A DNA stretch of 13,318 nt from SOIA01 sp964348015 (lineage in GTDB: Bacteria > Acidobacteriota > Aminicenantia > Aminicenantales > Aminicenantaceae). Positions within the stretch are counted from its first letter, which is position 1. The number at the start of each line of letters is the position of its first letter. The position numbers and the translations under genes are program-made. Below the pieces are notes generated by a model. The model did no database searches. It worked only from the letters and a program-made list of their open reading frames with translations, and had not been told where the DNA came from. This document shows positions 6,451-13,237 of this stretch, piece after piece. The DNA lies in the NCBI GenBank assembly GCA_964348015.1, contig CAYGBC010000008.1, positions 1 to 13,318 on the forward strand, in the 5' to 3' direction.

Positions 6451-7791
6451 ATGAAAAAACTTTTCGGGACAGACGGAATTCGAGCCGTTGCCGGGCAGGC
6501 TCCTCTCGATCGTCCCACGATTTGTTGCCTGGGAGAGTCCCTGGTCTCTCTACTCAGAGAGAAGGGATTCGAGCCACGCGTGCTGGTCGGGCGAGACACG
6601 CGCGAATCCGGCGAATGGATCGAGGAAGCGCTGCTCCAGGGAATACAGGAGGCCAAAGGTGAAGCTGTTTCCGCCGGAGTCATCCCCACCTCAGCGATAT
6701 CCTTCCTGACAAAAACCCGCGGATTCTCTTCGGGAGTCGTTATTTCGGCATCCCATAATCCCTATGAGGATAACGGAATCAAGATATTCTCCTCTCGGGG
6801 AATAAAGATCCCGGATTCATGGGAAAGACAGATTGAAGAACTCATCGACAGGGGACCCAAGAGCGTCAGTCGAAAAAAAACAAACATCTCCTCCCAAGAC
6901 ACACTCGGCCGGGATTACACAAAATTCCTGGAAGAACGTTTTTCCGATATTCACTTCTCCAAGAAAATGAAAGTCGTCCTGGACTGCTCAAACGGGGCGA
7001 GCTCATCTTATGCCCCGCAGATTTTCTCGGACCTGGGAGTAGAGGCCATCGCTCTGAATAATACGCCGAACGGGAAAAACATCAACGCAGAGTGCGGCTC
7101 TCTCTATCCGCAGCACTTGGCTCGAGAAGTCATCGACAACAAGGCAGACCTGGGAGTGGCCTATGACGGGGATGCGGACAGGGCCATATGGGTGGACGAG
7201 AAGGGAAGAATTCTCAACGGCGACCATACTCTTTATGTTCTCTCCCTGCACATGCAGGCCAAAGGTCTTCTCAAGTCGGATACTGTGGTGGCCACGACCA
7301 TGAGCAACATCGGCCTCGAAAAGGCCCTGGAAGAGAACGGTCTAAAGCTGGACCGCGCTCCTGTAGGCGATAAGTACGTCCTCGAACACATGATGCGATT
7401 GAACGCGAATTTGGGTGGAGAACAATCCGGGCACACCATCTTCCTGGACGACTGCCCCACGGGTGACGGAATACTGACGAGCCTCAAAATGCTCGAAGCC
7501 ATGGCAGAGCAGGATCTTCCCTTGACCAAATTGGTTGAGGGCTTCAAGGAATTTCCTCAGCTGCTCGTGAACGTCAGGGTATCGAGGAAAGTGGAGTTCA
7601 GTCAATTCCCGGAAATACAAAAAGCGATGAAGGAGATTGAAACATCGCTGGGAGATTCCGGGCGAATAAACGTCCGGTATTCGGGAACAGAGCCCGTGGC
7701 GAGAATCATGATCGAAGGCAGAGACCAAACCGAGATCGAAGGTTATACCGAGCGGATGGCTGAAATCATCCAGAAACACCTGGGAGAATAA
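6451..7791 (+). CDS. glmM: phosphoglucosamine mutase
   Basis: It converts glucosamine-6-phosphate to glucosamine-1-phosphate, which leads to UDP-GlcNAc for peptidoglycan and lipopolysaccharide. The 446 residues are the normal length for the alpha-D-phosphohexomutase family. The start is LFGTDGIRAVAG (4-15). The catalytic phosphoserine Ser101 lies in ISASHNPYEDNGIKIF, the Mg-binding loop is DGDADR (239-244), the sugar-binding motif GGEQSGH (322-328), and the phosphate-binding loop RYSGTEP (409-415). In other bacteria CdaA binds and is inhibited by GlmM, which fits the gene order. The ATG at 6451 gives the canonical N-terminus, but no convincing Shine-Dalgarno precedes it. It has its own promoter upstream and a terminator-like hairpin 9 nt after its stop. 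Confidence 0.97.
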   Translation: MKKLFGTDGIRAVAGQAPLDRPTICCLGESLVSLLREKGFEPRVLVGRDTRESGEWIEEALLQGIQEAKGEAVSAGVIPTSAISFLTKTRGFSSGVVISASHNPYEDNGIKIFSSRGIKIPDSWERQIEELIDRGPKSVSRKKTNISSQDTLGRDYTKFLEERFSDIHFSKKMKVVLDCSNGASSSYAPQIFSDLGVEAIALNNTPNGKNINAECGSLYPQHLAREVIDNKADLGVAYDGDADRAIWVDEKGRILNGDHTLYVLSLHMQAKGLLKSDTVVATTMSNIGLEKALEENGLKLDRAPVGDKYVLEHMMRLNANLGGEQSGHTIFLDDCPTGDGILTSLKMLEAMAEQDLPLTKLVEGFKEFPQLLVNVRVSRKVEFSQFPEIQKAMKEIETSLGDSGRINVRYSGTEPVARIMIEGRDQTEIEGYTERMAEIIQKHLGE

Positions 7792-7800
7792 GCAAAATTG

Positions 7801-7825
7801 AAAAAGGGGCCTGGCCCCTTTTTTT
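7801..7825 (+). terminator. intrinsic-terminator-like hairpin between glmM and pdxJ
   Basis: AAAAAGGGGCC (7801-7811) and GGCCCCTTTTT (7813-7823) are perfect reverse complements around a single T, realistically a GGGG/CCCC stem plus A-T pairs with a CCTGG loop. A run of seven T (7819-7825) follows the CCCC directly. This has all features of a Rho-independent terminator. It abuts the pdxJ Shine-Dalgarno (7826-7830) with no gap, and no promoter is visible between it and pdxJ, so partial termination or attenuation of pdxJ is the likely outcome. Confidence 0.75.
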
Positions 7826-7830
7826 GGAGG
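7826..7830 (+). promoter_or_regulatory. pdxJ: Shine-Dalgarno that fixes the pdxJ start
   Basis: GGAGG lies 6 nt before the ATG at 7837. The frame is open further upstream to a TTG at 7798, but that start would translate the terminator hairpin and add 13 residues absent from the PdxJ pattern. The ATG at 7837 is therefore chosen. Confidence 0.85.
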
Positions 7831-7836
7831 AAAAAA

Positions 7837-8553
7837 ATGAAGCTTGCCGTCAATGTGGACCATATCGCGACAATCCGAGAAGCCCGCCAGAGCAATGAGC
7901 CAGAGCCTGTGCTGGCTGCACTCCTGGCTGAACAAGCCGGAGCTGAAGGGATTGTCTGTCATATCAGGAGGGACAGGCGCCATATCAAAGAGCGCGACCT
8001 GAAATTATTCAAAGAGACTGTCAAAACCAAGCTCAACATTGAGATGGCGGCCACGGAGGATATGAAAAAAATCGCCCTGGACATCCAACCCGAGATCGTC
8101 TCCCTTGTTCCGGAACGCCCTGAAGAGCTGACAACCGAAGGAGGACTGGATGTGATCTCCAACGAAAAAGAACTCAGGCCTCACATCAAAGAACTGCAGA
8201 GCTCCGGGATAAAAGTCAGCATTTTCGTCGATCCCGACCTGAAACAGGTCGAAACCTGCAAAAAACTCGGCGTTGACCTGATCGAGATCAACACGGGAAA
8301 GTACGCCGACCTGAAGCCCGGTGAGGAGCGCCGGAAAGCGCTGGACGAGATCAAGAAAGCGGCTGAACACGGCCACAGCCTGGGCCTTGAAATCCATGCC
8401 GGACACGGACTGGACTATAAAAACGTTCTTCCCGTGGCGGCTATCCCCGAGATCACCGAATTCAGCATCGGCTTCTCCCTCGTAGCCAGGTCAGCGATCG
8501 TCGGGATCGAGAACGCAGTCAGAGAAATGGTGGCATTGATCGAAGACTATTAG
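7837..8553 (+). CDS. pdxJ: pyridoxine 5'-phosphate synthase
   Basis: It performs the ring-closing step of the DXP-dependent vitamin B6 pathway, joining 3-amino-2-oxopropyl phosphate and deoxyxylulose 5-phosphate. The 238-residue TIM barrel shows VNVDHIATIREAR (5-17), GIVCHIRRDRRHI (38-50), the NIEMAAT strand with Glu69 (67-73), LVPERPEELTTEGGLD (90-105) and EIHAGHGLDY (185-194). The usual NIGHxI phosphate-loop motif reads SIGFSL (210-215), with Phe213 in place of His. Length is typical. It is last in the biosynthetic cluster, as I recall for pdxJ after glmM in Desulfobacterota-like genomes. Expression probably depends on readthrough of the hairpin immediately upstream. Confidence 0.96.
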   Translation: MKLAVNVDHIATIREARQSNEPEPVLAALLAEQAGAEGIVCHIRRDRRHIKERDLKLFKETVKTKLNIEMAATEDMKKIALDIQPEIVSLVPERPEELTTEGGLDVISNEKELRPHIKELQSSGIKVSIFVDPDLKQVETCKKLGVDLIEINTGKYADLKPGEERRKALDEIKKAAEHGHSLGLEIHAGHGLDYKNVLPVAAIPEITEFSIGFSLVARSAIVGIENAVREMVALIEDY

Positions 8554-8585
8554 GTCTGGAGGAATAAATCTCCATAGAGGTCAAC

Positions 8586-9812
8586 ATGGACATCCGAGTG
8601 AATTTTGAACGCCTCAAAAAAGATATTGAGGCTCTTTCCCAAATCGGACGCGATCCTCAAGGAGGAATCAGCCGGCCGTCTTTCAGCAAGACCGACTTTG
8701 AGGCCCGGGACTGGCTTAAGACAAGGATCGAGAACTCCGGCCTTGCGCTTGGCGAGGATGGGGCCGGGAATATCTTTGGCCGCATCGAAGGTGAGGGAAA
8801 AACCATCATGGCCGGATCCCACATCGACACAGTCATTAACGGCGGCATGTTCGATGGCTCCATCGGAGTCCTCTCGGCTCTCGAGTGTCTGAGGAGGATC
8901 AAAGAAGAAAACGTTCCGCATTCCAAGCCGCTCGAAGTGGCGTCATTCACGGATGAGGAAGGAAATTTATCTGGAGACTATCTGGGAAGCCGGGCCTTCA
9001 CCGGACTTTTGGACAAGGAAATCCTGGAAAAAGGATTGACTCAATTCGGAGTCCCTCTCTCCGAAATCCTCGAAGGAACGGATTTCACGATCCAGAGCAT
9101 TATGGGGGCTCATGAGCAGAGGCCTGACGTCGAAGCCTTCATTGAACTCCATATCGAACAGGGGCCCGTGCTCGAGACAGAAAATAAAACTATCGGGATC
9201 GTGGACAGCATCGCCGGCAAGCATTACAGATGGTGTTCCTTCGCCGGGAAAGCCAGCCACGCCGGAACCACTCCTCTCGAACTCCGAAAGGATGCCTTCC
9301 TGGGCCTCGCGGATTTTGCGCTGAAGAGCACCCAGCATGTGGCCACCGAACACTACGGCAGCATGGTGACTATAGGAAAAGTCAGCGTCAGGCCCGGAGC
9401 CTTCAGCATCGTTCCCGGGCAGGTGGATTTCTCCTTTGAGTTCAGGAGTCAATCGAAAAAAACGCTTCAAGACCTGAAAAAGCATCTCTTTTCACTCGCC
9501 GAGGATATCGCCTCGACTCGAGGGCTGGAGTTCGGTTCCAAGCTCGTGGATCATACAGATCCGGTGAGCATCCCTTCCCGAATCCAGGAAATCATACAAG
9601 AGGAATGCCAAAATCTGGGGTATTCTTCGATGACTCTGGCCAGCGGCGCAGGCCATGACGCGCTGATTTTGGCCAATATCGCAGAGACCGGAATGATATT
9701 CATTCCTTGTGTGGATGGGATCAGTCACTCTCCTCAAGAGATGATCCAGTGGGAGGATCTCGAAAGAGGAGCGAACCTGCTTCTTCGGGTTTTGATCAGG
9801 CTGGCCAGTTGA
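8586..9812 (+). CDS. M20-family Zn hydrolase: N-carbamoyl-amino acid hydrolase / allantoate amidohydrolase type
   Basis: This family of binuclear metallo-amidases hydrolyses N-carbamoyl amino acids, allantoate, ureidoglycolate or beta-ureidopropionate. The 408 residues carry the expected ligands in order: His79 and Asp81 (GSHIDT), Asp90 (GMFDGS), catalytic Glu124 with ligand Glu125 (FTDEEGNLSG), His189 (IELHIEQGP) and His381 (GISHSPQE). The dimer-lid segment FAGKASHAGTTPLELRKDA (219-237) is characteristic. The stretch after DEEG, normally with an Arg-Phe pair, reads NLSGDYLGSRAF. Substrate cannot be decided from sequence. The ATG at 8586 has AGAGG 5 nt upstream, and a GGAG/CTCC mini-hairpin lies before it. 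It follows pdxJ by 32 nt, so it is probably in the same transcript. It converges with the minus-strand unit 14 nt downstream, and I see no terminator between. Confidence 0.9.
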   Translation: MDIRVNFERLKKDIEALSQIGRDPQGGISRPSFSKTDFEARDWLKTRIENSGLALGEDGAGNIFGRIEGEGKTIMAGSHIDTVINGGMFDGSIGVLSALECLRRIKEENVPHSKPLEVASFTDEEGNLSGDYLGSRAFTGLLDKEILEKGLTQFGVPLSEILEGTDFTIQSIMGAHEQRPDVEAFIELHIEQGPVLETENKTIGIVDSIAGKHYRWCSFAGKASHAGTTPLELRKDAFLGLADFALKSTQHVATEHYGSMVTIGKVSVRPGAFSIVPGQVDFSFEFRSQSKKTLQDLKKHLFSLAEDIASTRGLEFGSKLVDHTDPVSIPSRIQEIIQEECQNLGYSSMTLASGAGHDALILANIAETGMIFIPCVDGISHSPQEMIQWEDLERGANLLLRVLIRLAS

Positions 9813-9826
9813 TTCTTCCTGCTGGT

Positions 9827-10276
9827 CTACTCTTCTAAGTCCTCCGGCTTGGGACGAAATCTCCGCGCTTCTTTTTTTTGGGAATGTTTTCTTTTCTCTT
9901 CCAGCATCTTGAGCTTCGCTCTCTTCGAGCGCTTTCTTTTCTGGCGGCGGATTTTGGCGATCCTCTGCTGCTCTTCGCTTTCTTTCCCCTTGATCATTTC
10001 TTCGACCTTATCCGCAAGAATCCGCCTGGCCAAAAAGCGGTTCATCCCCTGGTATCTTTCCTTCTGGCATTTCACTTCGATCTGCGTGGGAATATGTTTC
10101 AGATAGACGCAGGTGGAGGTTTTGTTGACTTTCTGTCCGCCTTTTCCGCTCGAGCGGATGAACTTTTCAACGATATCTTTCTCGAAGATGCCCAGGCTTT
10201 CCATCCTTTGGCGAAGGGCGTCTTCCTTGTCTTTGCTGATGCTGATATTTCCCATTTTGAACCTAATCCGATTCAT
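9827..10276 (-). CDS. stand-alone GGQ release-factor-like protein (probable ribosome rescue hydrolase)
   Basis: RF-1-domain proteins with the GGQ loop hydrolyse peptidyl-tRNA on the ribosome. Here RSSGKGGQKVNKTSTCVYLK (41-60) holds the GGQ at 46-48, followed by IEVKCQKERYQGMNRFLARR (66-85). No stop-codon-reading domain is present. At 149 residues it resembles ArfB/YaeJ and the mitochondrial mtRF-R type, ending in a long Lys/Arg-rich helix (about 95-140) that in such factors enters the empty mRNA channel. That role is inferred. Start choice: the ATG at 10274-10276 overlaps the upstream gene by 14 nt and has AGAGG directly abutting it. The ATG at 10253-10255 has AGG at 6-nt spacing, lies 7 nt past the upstream stop, and would give 142 residues. 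Either is possible. It is the second gene of a unit with the flavoprotein. Confidence 0.87.
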   Translation of the reverse strand: MNRIRFKMGNISISKDKEDALRQRMESLGIFEKDIVEKFIRSSGKGGQKVNKTSTCVYLKHIPTQIEVKCQKERYQGMNRFLARRILADKVEEMIKGKESEEQQRIAKIRRQKRKRSKRAKLKMLEEKRKHSQKKEARRFRPKPEDLEE

Positions 10277-11000
10277 CCTCTGGAGATAAAGACTTCAGGC
10301 GTTTTACGAAATAGTTATTCATCTCCTCGGCAAATCGATCATGAGGAACGAGAGGCTTTTCCAGTTTCTCCATAGTCTTTTCGGAGAGACGTCCTTCCCG
10401 GACGACTTCCTCTCCGGCCTTCCGCAGCAGCTTCCTGTAGGACTGAACGACCGGCTTCAACATCGGATGCTTGGCCTTCAGAATCCCTCCGCCGCCTCTG
10501 TACACTTCTCCGATGACTTCGGAATGCATGTTGCGCGTCAGACGCCTGAAATACAGCCTTAAAGTCTGGAAATGAGTCTGTTCGGGGAATCCGCTGTTTG
10601 AGATCACCACGGTCTTCGGATACCTGTCGTACCTTTTCAAGTGGACGGTTTCCCCATGAACTCTTTCAACACGCGGGTCAACGGCCGGGATCAGCCGGTC
10701 GATGAACATCTTCATGATGCCAGTCACGTTATCGGCATAGACAGGAGTTGCGTACACAACAATGTCGGATTGGATGAGTTTTTCCAGAAGTCCAGCCATA
10801 TCATCTTCTTGGATACACACCCCGGGAGTCTTGATCCAGCAGCTCAAGCAGGCTTTGCAATAGCCGATCTCTTTCTCAACGAGAAAAAAATTCTCCGCCT
10901 CTGCTCCGGCTTTTTGTGCGCCCTCCAGAAATTCTGAGACCATGATGTGACTGATGCTGTTTCGTCCTCTGGGACTTCCGTTGAAACTGGTGATCTTCAT
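10263..11000 (-). CDS. flavodoxin-fold NAD(P)H oxidoreductase with four-cysteine motif (iron-sulfur flavoprotein-like)
   Basis: The 245-residue protein starts as an NADPH-dependent FMN reductase: MKITSFNGSPRGRNSIS (1-17) has the FMN phosphate loop GSPRGRNS. ATPVYADNVTGIMKMFIDR (84-102) is the flavin-binding and dimer loop. Between them is C48-x2-C51-x2-C54-x7-C62 (YCKACLSCWIKTPGVC), matching the compact CX2CX2CX4-7C spacing I recall for iron-sulfur flavoproteins (Isf), so a 4Fe-4S cluster next to FMN is plausible. Some FMN reductases keep these cysteines without a proven cluster. The C-terminal third (about 145-245) is basic and helical. The ATG at 10998-11000 with AAAGGA upstream gives the canonical N-terminus; an in-frame extension to 11084 adds 28 unrelated residues and is rejected. 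Substrate is unknown, with electron transfer or quinone/metal reduction possible. Confidence 0.85.
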   Translation of the reverse strand: MKITSFNGSPRGRNSISHIMVSEFLEGAQKAGAEAENFFLVEKEIGYCKACLSCWIKTPGVCIQEDDMAGLLEKLIQSDIVVYATPVYADNVTGIMKMFIDRLIPAVDPRVERVHGETVHLKRYDRYPKTVVISNSGFPEQTHFQTLRLYFRRLTRNMHSEVIGEVYRGGGGILKAKHPMLKPVVQSYRKLLRKAGEEVVREGRLSEKTMEKLEKPLVPHDRFAEEMNNYFVKRLKSLSPEDESD

Positions 11001-11110
11001 CGCGACCGTTCCTTTCCGCCGGACAAAAATAAAACCGGATTGATTCGGCTGTCCAAATACCGTCCCGCATTCCCAATTTATCACAAATAAAGGCTCGGTT
11101 CTATCTTTAG

Positions 11111-11149
11111 GTTCATGATAAAAGATACGCTCCTCAGGGAATCATGAAC
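11111..11149. repeat. 9-bp inverted repeat, possible operator or hairpin
   Basis: GTTCATGAT (11111-11119) is perfectly mirrored by ATCATGAAC (11141-11149) across 21 nt. The centre-to-centre distance of 30 nt, about three helical turns, would suit a dimeric or tetrameric regulator upstream of the flavoprotein gene. Chance is possible for arms this short. Confidence 0.3.
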
Positions 11150-11185
11150 ACCATCCTGTTCTCTTCCCATCCTTCTAAAAAACCA

Positions 11186-11371
11186 GCGAAGGGCAGTGGA
11201 TGAGAAAACCGTGTGAAGCCATGCTCAGACATATGGACTTAAAAACACGCATCTTTTGTCCCAGCGAGAAAAAAGCTGCTCGGTTTCAGGCTTCGCTCTC
11301 CTCTTGGGCATCTCCCTCGAGGAACCGTGCCCGCTCAGCCTTCACACGGTTTTTTCCCCATATGCCTTCGC
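11186..11371. repeat. 186-bp element with imperfect terminal inverted repeats
   Basis: The left arm (11186-11218) and right arm (11340-11371) pair over about 32 nt: perfectly for the 14 inner positions (AAAACCGTGTGAAG at 11205-11218 with CTTCACACGGTTTT at 11340-11353) and for the outermost GCGAAGG/CCTTCGC, with mismatches between. Six T follow the inner stem on the plus strand (11350-11355). Inside, CCCAG-C-GAG (11261-11269) can pair with CTCTTGGG (11301-11308), and CCATG with TATGG near 11219-11236. This could be a structured RNA of about 180 nt or a relic of a small mobile element. No family is recognised. Confidence 0.4.
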
Positions 11372-11447
11372 ATAATCAGGTATCATCTTCTATTGGGCAA
11401 AAGCTGCGCGTTTTCGGAATCTACCGGCCTGAGCTCTTTCTATCTCG

Positions 11448-11476
11448 TTGACGGAGAACTCAAATTTCTATACACT
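11448..11476 (+). promoter_or_regulatory. sigma70-type promoter for the M14 peptidase gene
   Basis: TTGACG (11448-11453) matches the -35 consensus at five of six positions. After 17 nt comes TACACT (11471-11476), with an overlapping TATACA (11469-11474) at 15-nt spacing. The leader would be about 40 nt, ending with the AAAGGA ribosome binding site (11512-11517) 7 nt before the ATG at 11525. Confidence 0.55.
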
Positions 11477-11524
11477 CTTAGACTCACAAAAATGTTCAAA
11501 AGTCCATCAAGAAAGGAAGATACA

Positions 11525-13180
11525 ATGATACACAAAAACAAACCCGTCATTCTCTTTTTGGGCATTGCGTTCATACTGACGGCCTCCCTACCTTTTCTCT
11601 GGGCCCAACAGAAAAGCCCTCAGACTGTGGCGGAATCCAGTGATTTCACCGCAACATCGCGGTACGCGGACGTTATGAAATTCATCCAAGAACTCCAGAA
11701 GAAGAGCTCTCTCATGAGAGTGGAGACGCTCTGCGTGAGCACAGAAGGCCGGAGAGTTCCTCTGCTTGTCATCGGCAGGCCTGCTCCCTCTTCTCCGCTC
11801 GCCCTGCAGCGTGACAAGAGGGCCGTGGTCTACATCCAGGCAAACATCCATGCGGGGGAAGTCGAAGGGAAAGAGGCCACCCTGATGCTGGCCCGCGATA
11901 TTCTCCTTCAGGAGAAACCTCCCTATCTGGATAATCTGGTCATCCTCATTGCTCCTATCTTTAACCCAGACGGGAATGAAAAAATCAGTCCCAACAACCG
12001 CCGGAGGCAGGCTGGACCGGAGAAAGGAGTGGGAATCCGCTACAACGGTCAAAACCTGGACCTGAACCGTGACGGGATAAAACTGGAAAGTCCCGAAGTC
12101 CAGGGCATGGTGCACAACATACTCAACCGATGGGATCCCTTCCTTCTCGTGGACTGCCACACCACTAACGGATCTTACCATAAAGAGCCTGTGACCTACG
12201 TCTGGCAGCTCAACCCGAACGGCGATTTTTCCATCATCGAGTACATGAGAGAAAAAATGATGCCCTCGATCAACGCCCACCTGAAGAAGAAATACGATGT
12301 TCTCTCAGTCCCTTACGGAAACTTCATGGACTACCGCGATCCTGAGAAAGGATGGAGGCCTTCGGGTCCTCAGCCCCGCTACATCACCAATTATATAGGC
12401 CTCAGGAACCGGATGGCGATCCTGAACGAAAATTATTCCTACGCGGATTACAAAACCCGTGTGTGGGGATGTTATTACTTTCTCCACTCGATCCTGGAAT
12501 ACTGCCAGGACCACACGGATGAGATCATGCAGCTCATCCATACAGCAGACCAGAAAATGATCCAGAAAGGTCTTCAGCCTTCCGCAGACAATACTTTTGC
12601 GGTGGAATACGACTTGAAGCCCTTGAAAAAGAATATCACCGTGCTGGGATACGAAATGGAAGTCACCGAAAGAGAGGGCGCCCGGCCTCGGATCAAATTA
12701 ACAGATAAGGAAAAGGCCTATTCCATCCCCTACTATGTCGATTTTGTCCCCAAAAGGTCTGTCTCTTTCCCAGCAGGCTATCTTCTGCCCACCGCTGACT
12801 CTGAGGTCATCGATAAATTACTCCAGCACGGCCTCCTCGTGGAAAAGCTGACAAAGCCCGCAACACTCGAGGTGGAGTCCTTCCGCATCACGGAAATCAA
12901 GGGAGCCGAAAGGATCTATCAAGGTCACCGGATGAATCAGGTGAAGGGGGAATCCAAAAGGGAAGAGATTGAATTTCCGGAAGGAACTTTTTTCATTTCT
13001 ACCGCGCAACCTCTGGGAGCGCTGGCCGCTTATCTTCTTGAACCGGAGAGCGACGACGGGCTGCTGGTCTGGAATTTCTTCGACCGCCACATCATGCCCC
13101 AGTGGGGGCGTACGCCGCAAGCCTGTCCCGTGTACAAACTCCTCAAGCCCGCGCATCTCGTCAAAGTGCGCGTGAAGTGA
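11525..13180 (+). CDS. secreted M14-family zinc carboxypeptidase
   Basis: The M14 fold cleaves C-terminal residues or amide-linked side groups from peptides using one zinc ion. The 551-residue protein begins with a signal peptide (MIHKNKPVILFLGIAFILTA, then SLPFLWAQQ; cleavage likely after Ala27), so it acts in the periplasm or outside. Zinc ligands are His109 and Glu112 in NIHAGEVEGKEA (107-118) and His212 in VDCHTTNGS (209-217). Substrate-binding motifs NPDG (147-150) and DLNRDG (179-184) are present, and Glu302 in LNENYSY is the best candidate general base. After the catalytic domain (about 45-335) comes a beta-rich C-terminal part (about 360-551) that I do not recognise. The ATG at 11525 is fixed by AAAGGA and by the signal peptide. 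An upstream in-frame extension to 11327 lacks both and crosses the promoter. It is monocistronic here; its physiological substrate is unknown. Confidence 0.9.
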   Translation: MIHKNKPVILFLGIAFILTASLPFLWAQQKSPQTVAESSDFTATSRYADVMKFIQELQKKSSLMRVETLCVSTEGRRVPLLVIGRPAPSSPLALQRDKRAVVYIQANIHAGEVEGKEATLMLARDILLQEKPPYLDNLVILIAPIFNPDGNEKISPNNRRRQAGPEKGVGIRYNGQNLDLNRDGIKLESPEVQGMVHNILNRWDPFLLVDCHTTNGSYHKEPVTYVWQLNPNGDFSIIEYMREKMMPSINAHLKKKYDVLSVPYGNFMDYRDPEKGWRPSGPQPRYITNYIGLRNRMAILNENYSYADYKTRVWGCYYFLHSILEYCQDHTDEIMQLIHTADQKMIQKGLQPSADNTFAVEYDLKPLKKNITVLGYEMEVTEREGARPRIKLTDKEKAYSIPYYVDFVPKRSVSFPAGYLLPTADSEVIDKLLQHGLLVEKLTKPATLEVESFRITEIKGAERIYQGHRMNQVKGESKREEIEFPEGTFFISTAQPLGALAAYLLEPESDDGLLVWNFFDRHIMPQWGRTPQACPVYKLLKPAHLVKVRVK

Positions 13181-13195
13181 TCGGGCCTGCCTGAA

Positions 13196-13237
13196 AATAA
13201 CTTTTTTTGAGCGAAGAGTGTTCGTAAAAAGTTTATT
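13196..13237 (+). terminator. weak AT-rich hairpin after the M14 gene
   Basis: CGAA (13212-13215) pairs with TTCG (13221-13224) across GAGTG. The T-run at 13202-13208 can pair with AAAAA (13226-13230), with bulges, extending to AATAAC/GTTTATT. The stem is AT-rich and not followed by a clean U-tract, so it is only a possible terminator. Two further small hairpins lie at 13239-13256 (GAAGG/CCTTC) and 13260-13278 (GTGTTT/AAACAC). No gene is visible from 13181 to the window end. Confidence 0.3.

Larger units (their letters stand above)
11001..11447. other. non-coding divergent intergenic region
   Basis: The stretch separates the divergent flavoprotein and M14 genes. It contains the flavoprotein ribosome binding site near 11001-11020, a 9-bp perfect inverted repeat (GTTCATGAT at 11111-11119 with ATCATGAAC at 11141-11149, possible operator), and the larger inverted-repeat element at 11186-11371. 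A few ORFs run through it on the plus strand, but none has a ribosome binding site or a recognisable protein pattern. No convincing promoter for the minus-strand unit was identified. Confidence 0.5.

Noticed and set aside
7342..7983. 213-codon minus-strand ORF spanning the glmM-pdxJ junction
   Set aside because: It crosses the terminator hairpin and two well-supported genes on the other strand, and has no family features.
11200..11451. Plus-strand ORF of 83 codons in the gap before the M14 gene
   Set aside because: No Shine-Dalgarno, no recognisable motif, and it overlaps the inverted-repeat element and the M14 promoter.
11588..12280. 230-codon minus-strand ORF antisense to the M14 gene
   Set aside because: The plus-strand frame has a signal peptide and complete zinc motif. 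The antisense frame shows only low-complexity, His/Arg-rich shadow sequence.
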